Origin: Bifidobacterium breve
GTDB lineage: Bacteria; Actinomycetota; Actinomycetes; Mycobacteriales; Mycobacteriaceae
Reading direction: 5' to 3'
NCBI GenBank assembly: GCA_945882475.1
Contig: CAMCWJ010000125.1
Location: 1 to 7,997 of the forward strand
DNA length: 7,997 nt
Position 1 is the first letter of the stretch. The number at the start of each line of letters is the position of its first letter. The translations under genes and the position numbers were made by a program. Under the pieces are notes generated by a model. It saw only the letters and a program-made list of their open reading frames with translations. It had not been told where the DNA came from and did no database searches. Positions 6,208 through 7,997 of the stretch are shown here, piece after piece.

Positions 6208-7233
6208 CTACTGACCCGCGTTGCGGACCAGTTCGATGGCGAACTGGTTGACGAACCGGCCCGCCGGCGGATCGCCACTCTCGCAGGCGCCATCGGACTC
6301 GCCCACCCGCTTGACCCACAGGTAGGCGTCGGCATGGGCCCCCGCGGTGGCCGTGGTGGGCCGCACGCCCAAAGCCCGGCCCTCCGGGTTGCACCAACTC
6401 AGCGGTGTGTCCGGCGCAGGCCCGACACCGTTGCGCGAGGTGTCGATCACGTAGTGCGCGCCGTTGGTCAGCGCCGACACCGCCTCGCCGTAGCCGATCT
6501 GCTCTTCGGTGGTGTAGTAGTTCGTCGTGTTGAGGCTGAAGCCCCGGGCGCGGTCCACGCCGACCTCGTTGAGTCGGGCGGCCAGGGTCTCGACGCTCAC
6601 CCAACGGGAGTGCCCGCCGTCGATGTACACCGCCGCGGCCGGATCCCGGGTCAGCGCTTCGACGGCGTAGCGGATCAGCCCGAAGCGCTCCTGGCGCTGG
6701 TCGGCAGACAGGCAGTCGGCCATCGCGATCGCGTCGGGTTCCAGGATGATCGCCACCGGCGCGGAGCCCAGGCCAGTCGCCACCGCGTCGATCCATCCGC
6801 GGTAGGCCGCGCCCGTCGCGAAGCCACCCGCCGCGAAGCTTCCGCAGTCCCGATTCGGGATCGCGTACAGCGCCAACAACGGAATGCTGCCGGCGGCCTG
6901 CGCCGCACCGACGTATCTCGACACCGTGCGCGTCACCGTCGCGGTGGGGAATGCCTGGTCGAGCCAGTACGCCTGCGGCGTGTTGGCGATCGATGTCAGC
7001 GCGGCATTCGGCGGGACCGCGTTCTTCGCGGCGGCCATGGCCGCCGAGATCGGGTCGACGTAGAAGGGCTGGCCGGCCAGCGGATTGGACTCCGATACCA
7101 GGCGCACCGCCGCGGCGGATCCGGGTTGCACCGGGTCGGCGTGGCAGCCCAGGGCTGCCACCGTGGCGACGGTCAGTACTGGCGAGATCCACCGCGAGAG
7201 GGCGCCGGCAAGTGAGGACACCCTGAAGAACAT
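6208..7233 (-). CDS. Secreted glycoside hydrolase family 6 endoglucanase (CelA-like)
   Basis: A 341-residue family 6 glycoside hydrolase (cellulase), an inverting enzyme cutting beta-1,4-glucan. Both family signatures are clear. YAIPNRDCGSFAAGG (123-137) carries Asp129. IILEPDAIA (162-170) carries Asp167, the expected proton donor. VIDTSRNG (262-269) carries Asp264, matching the third conserved Asp. CNPEGRALG (281-289) and LWVKRVGESDGAC (305-317) are the conserved C-terminal substrate-cleft segments. Cysteine pairs 130/174 and 281/317 match the family's two disulphides. There is no carbohydrate-binding module or Pro/Thr linker, so it is a bare catalytic domain. The N-terminus (1-29) is a signal peptide. 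Its end, AALGC with Cys30, is a weak lipobox, so the enzyme could be secreted or lipid-anchored. The ATG at 7233 has no good ribosome site. Mycobacterium tuberculosis CelA1 (Rv0062) is the family homologue I would compare with. It is divergent from a dehydratase gene. Confidence 0.93.
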   Translation of the reverse strand: MFFRVSSLAGALSRWISPVLTVATVAALGCHADPVQPGSAAAVRLVSESNPLAGQPFYVDPISAAMAAAKNAVPPNAALTSIANTPQAYWLDQAFPTATVTRTVSRYVGAAQAAGSIPLLALYAIPNRDCGSFAAGGFATGAAYRGWIDAVATGLGSAPVAIILEPDAIAMADCLSADQRQERFGLIRYAVEALTRDPAAAVYIDGGHSRWVSVETLAARLNEVGVDRARGFSLNTTNYYTTEEQIGYGEAVSALTNGAHYVIDTSRNGVGPAPDTPLSWCNPEGRALGVRPTTATAGAHADAYLWVKRVGESDGACESGDPPAGRFVNQFAIELVRNAGQ

Positions 7234-7329
7234 AGTTCGACTCGGCCCGGCATGGGCAGCGAACCGAACAGACCCATTATGGTTTTGTCGCGGGCCTCAG
7301 CGAACAGGCCGGTAGAACAGTTGGAACCC
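7234..7329. other. Divergent promoter region with repeated GAACAG elements
   Basis: This 96-nt region separates the cellulase and dehydratase genes. CAGCGAAC occurs at 7257-7264 and 7298-7305, 41 nt apart (about four helical turns). GAACAG occurs at 7266-7271, 7302-7307 and 7315-7320, and an inverted GTTCG lies at 7235-7239. These could be operator half-sites for a shared regulator, but such short repeats may arise by chance. Confidence 0.3.
7276..7304 (-). promoter_or_regulatory. Candidate promoter of the cellulase gene
   Basis: On the minus strand, CATAAT (7276-7281) matches five of six bases of the TATAAT -10 consensus, in an otherwise GC-rich region. A weak -35-like TTCGCT (7299-7304) lies 17 nt upstream. 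It would place transcription start near 7269, with a leader of about 36 nt. This is pattern only. Confidence 0.35.
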
Positions 7330-7997
7330 ATGACCGCTTCACCGGAGGCTTCGGCGCTGGAATCCCGGGTCGGCCACTACTACCAGATGGACGGAACCTA
7401 TCTCGTCGGCCGCGAGAAGGTCCGCGAGTACGCCCGCGCCGTGCAGGACTACCACCCCGCGCACTGGGACGTCGCCGCAGCCGCGGAACTGGGTTACCCG
7501 GGTCTGGTGGCGCCGCTGACGTTCACCTCCACCCCGGGCATGTCGTGCAATCGCCGAATGTTCGAGGAGGTGGTCGTCGGCTACGACACCTACGTGCAGA
7601 CCGAGGAGGTCTTCGAGCAGCACCGCCCGATCGTGGCCGGCGACGAACTGCAGATCGATGTTGAGTTGACCTCGGTGCGCCGGATCGCCGGGCGGGACCT
7701 GATCACCGTGACCAACACCTTCACCGACACCGCCGGGGAACGGGTGCACACCCTGCACACCACGGTGGTCGGTGTTACCTCCGAGGACATCAATCCTGCG
7801 GTCAAGGCCGCGGTGCAGAAGATGATGATGCACGACATGGACATCATGAGCGTCGGGGCATCCGATGCCGGCTACGAGAAGACGGTGCGTCCTGAGGGCG
7901 AGGTCCGCATCGCGCAGGGTGGCATCGACCGCACCCCGGGCACGCCGACCTTCGAGGACGTGCACGTCGGCGACGAACTGGGGGTGCGCCATGCCCG
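7330..7997 (+). CDS. Fused HadA/HadB-type (3R)-hydroxyacyl dehydratase, N-terminal part (truncated by window edge)
   Basis: 222 codons are present and the frame is open at the right edge. Residues about 13-150 form a MaoC-like N-terminal (HadA-type) hot-dog domain: REKVREYARAVQDYHPAHWD (28-47), ELGYPGLVAPLTF (53-65), RPIVAGDELQIDVELTSVR (99-117) and VTNTFTDTAGERVHTLHTTV (127-146). A linker of about 55 residues follows, rich in Met around 165-173. Then PTFEDVHVGDEL (206-217) matches the start of a HadB-type catalytic domain, so the complete gene probably fuses both halves. Such enzymes dehydrate (3R)-hydroxyacyl thioesters in mycobacterial fatty-acid/mycolate elongation; from memory, MSMEG_6754 and MAB_4780 are of this class. 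The catalytic Asp-His of the HadB-like half lies beyond the window. Unusually, the N-half has its own D40-x-x-P-x-H45 pattern. The ATG at 7330 has only a weak GGAA upstream. Confidence 0.83.
   Translation, partial: MTASPEASALESRVGHYYQMDGTYLVGREKVREYARAVQDYHPAHWDVAAAAELGYPGLVAPLTFTSTPGMSCNRRMFEEVVVGYDTYVQTEEVFEQHRPIVAGDELQIDVELTSVRRIAGRDLITVTNTFTDTAGERVHTLHTTVVGVTSEDINPAVKAAVQKMMMHDMDIMSVGASDAGYEKTVRPEGEVRIAQGGIDRTPGTPTFEDVHVGDELGVRHA

Noticed and set aside
5978..7192. 404-residue minus-strand open frame spanning the cellulase and the deiminase 3' end
   Set aside because: It is a shifted-frame shadow of the cellulase gene: Arg/Gly-rich, low-complexity protein with no domain, while the cellulase frame holds all family motifs.
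6100..7215. 371-residue plus-strand open frame
   Set aside because: Antisense shadow of the cellulase gene; composition typical of high-GC non-coding frames and no recognisable motif.
7339..7992. 217-residue minus-strand open frame opposite the dehydratase
   Set aside because: The plus-strand frame carries clear HadA-like domain motifs; this is its antisense shadow.

Overview
The window comes from a high-GC actinobacterium, most likely a non-tuberculous mycobacterium. Reasons: strong GC bias at third codon positions, GTG starts, an Ala-rich Sec signal peptide and a mycobacterial-style lipoprotein. It also carries a CelA-type family 6 glycoside hydrolase and a HadA-like/HadB-like hydroxyacyl dehydratase of the mycolic-acid (FAS-II) type. 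The species cannot be fixed from the sequence alone. No rRNA, tRNA, CRISPR array, transposase or phage gene was seen.

Layout. At the left edge is the 5' end of a minus-strand gene for an exported protein (1-91). Next, on the plus strand, is the first half of a NarL/LuxR-type response regulator. It stops being recognisable at about 384, exactly where a 19-bp direct repeat (385-403 and 410-428) begins. The second repeat copy carries the stop codon of a minus-strand 12-TM amino acid/polyamine permease (411-1919). Divergent from the permease is a DUF4239 membrane protein (2045-2848). It converges, with a 13-nt gap, on a small minus-strand lipoprotein (2862-3317). A plus-strand pair follows: an amidase-signature hydrolase (start at 3392, or 3347) and an agmatine-deiminase-family protein (5133-6176), 13 nt apart and very likely co-transcribed. 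The deiminase gene converges on a secreted family 6 glycoside hydrolase (6208-7233, minus). That gene is divergent from a partial dehydratase gene (7330 to the right edge, plus).

How the genes may work together. The amidase and deiminase are the clearest functional unit. A deiminase turns a guanidino group into a ureido (carbamoyl) group, and an amidase could then cleave the resulting C-N bond. This would be an agmatine/guanidine degradation route using an amidase-signature enzyme where the textbook route uses a nitrilase-family one. The nearby permease could bring in the substrate, but that is inference. The deiminase lacks the usual agmatine-pocket motif near its N-terminus, so its substrate is open. 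The cellulase/dehydratase divergent pair sits in a cell-envelope context. The response-regulator/permease boundary looks like a rearrangement scar.

I found no strong case for a wholly new defence or mobile system. The best leads are the scar with its repeat, the deiminase-amidase pair with its divergent motifs, and the extra catalytic-type dyad in the first half of the dehydratase.
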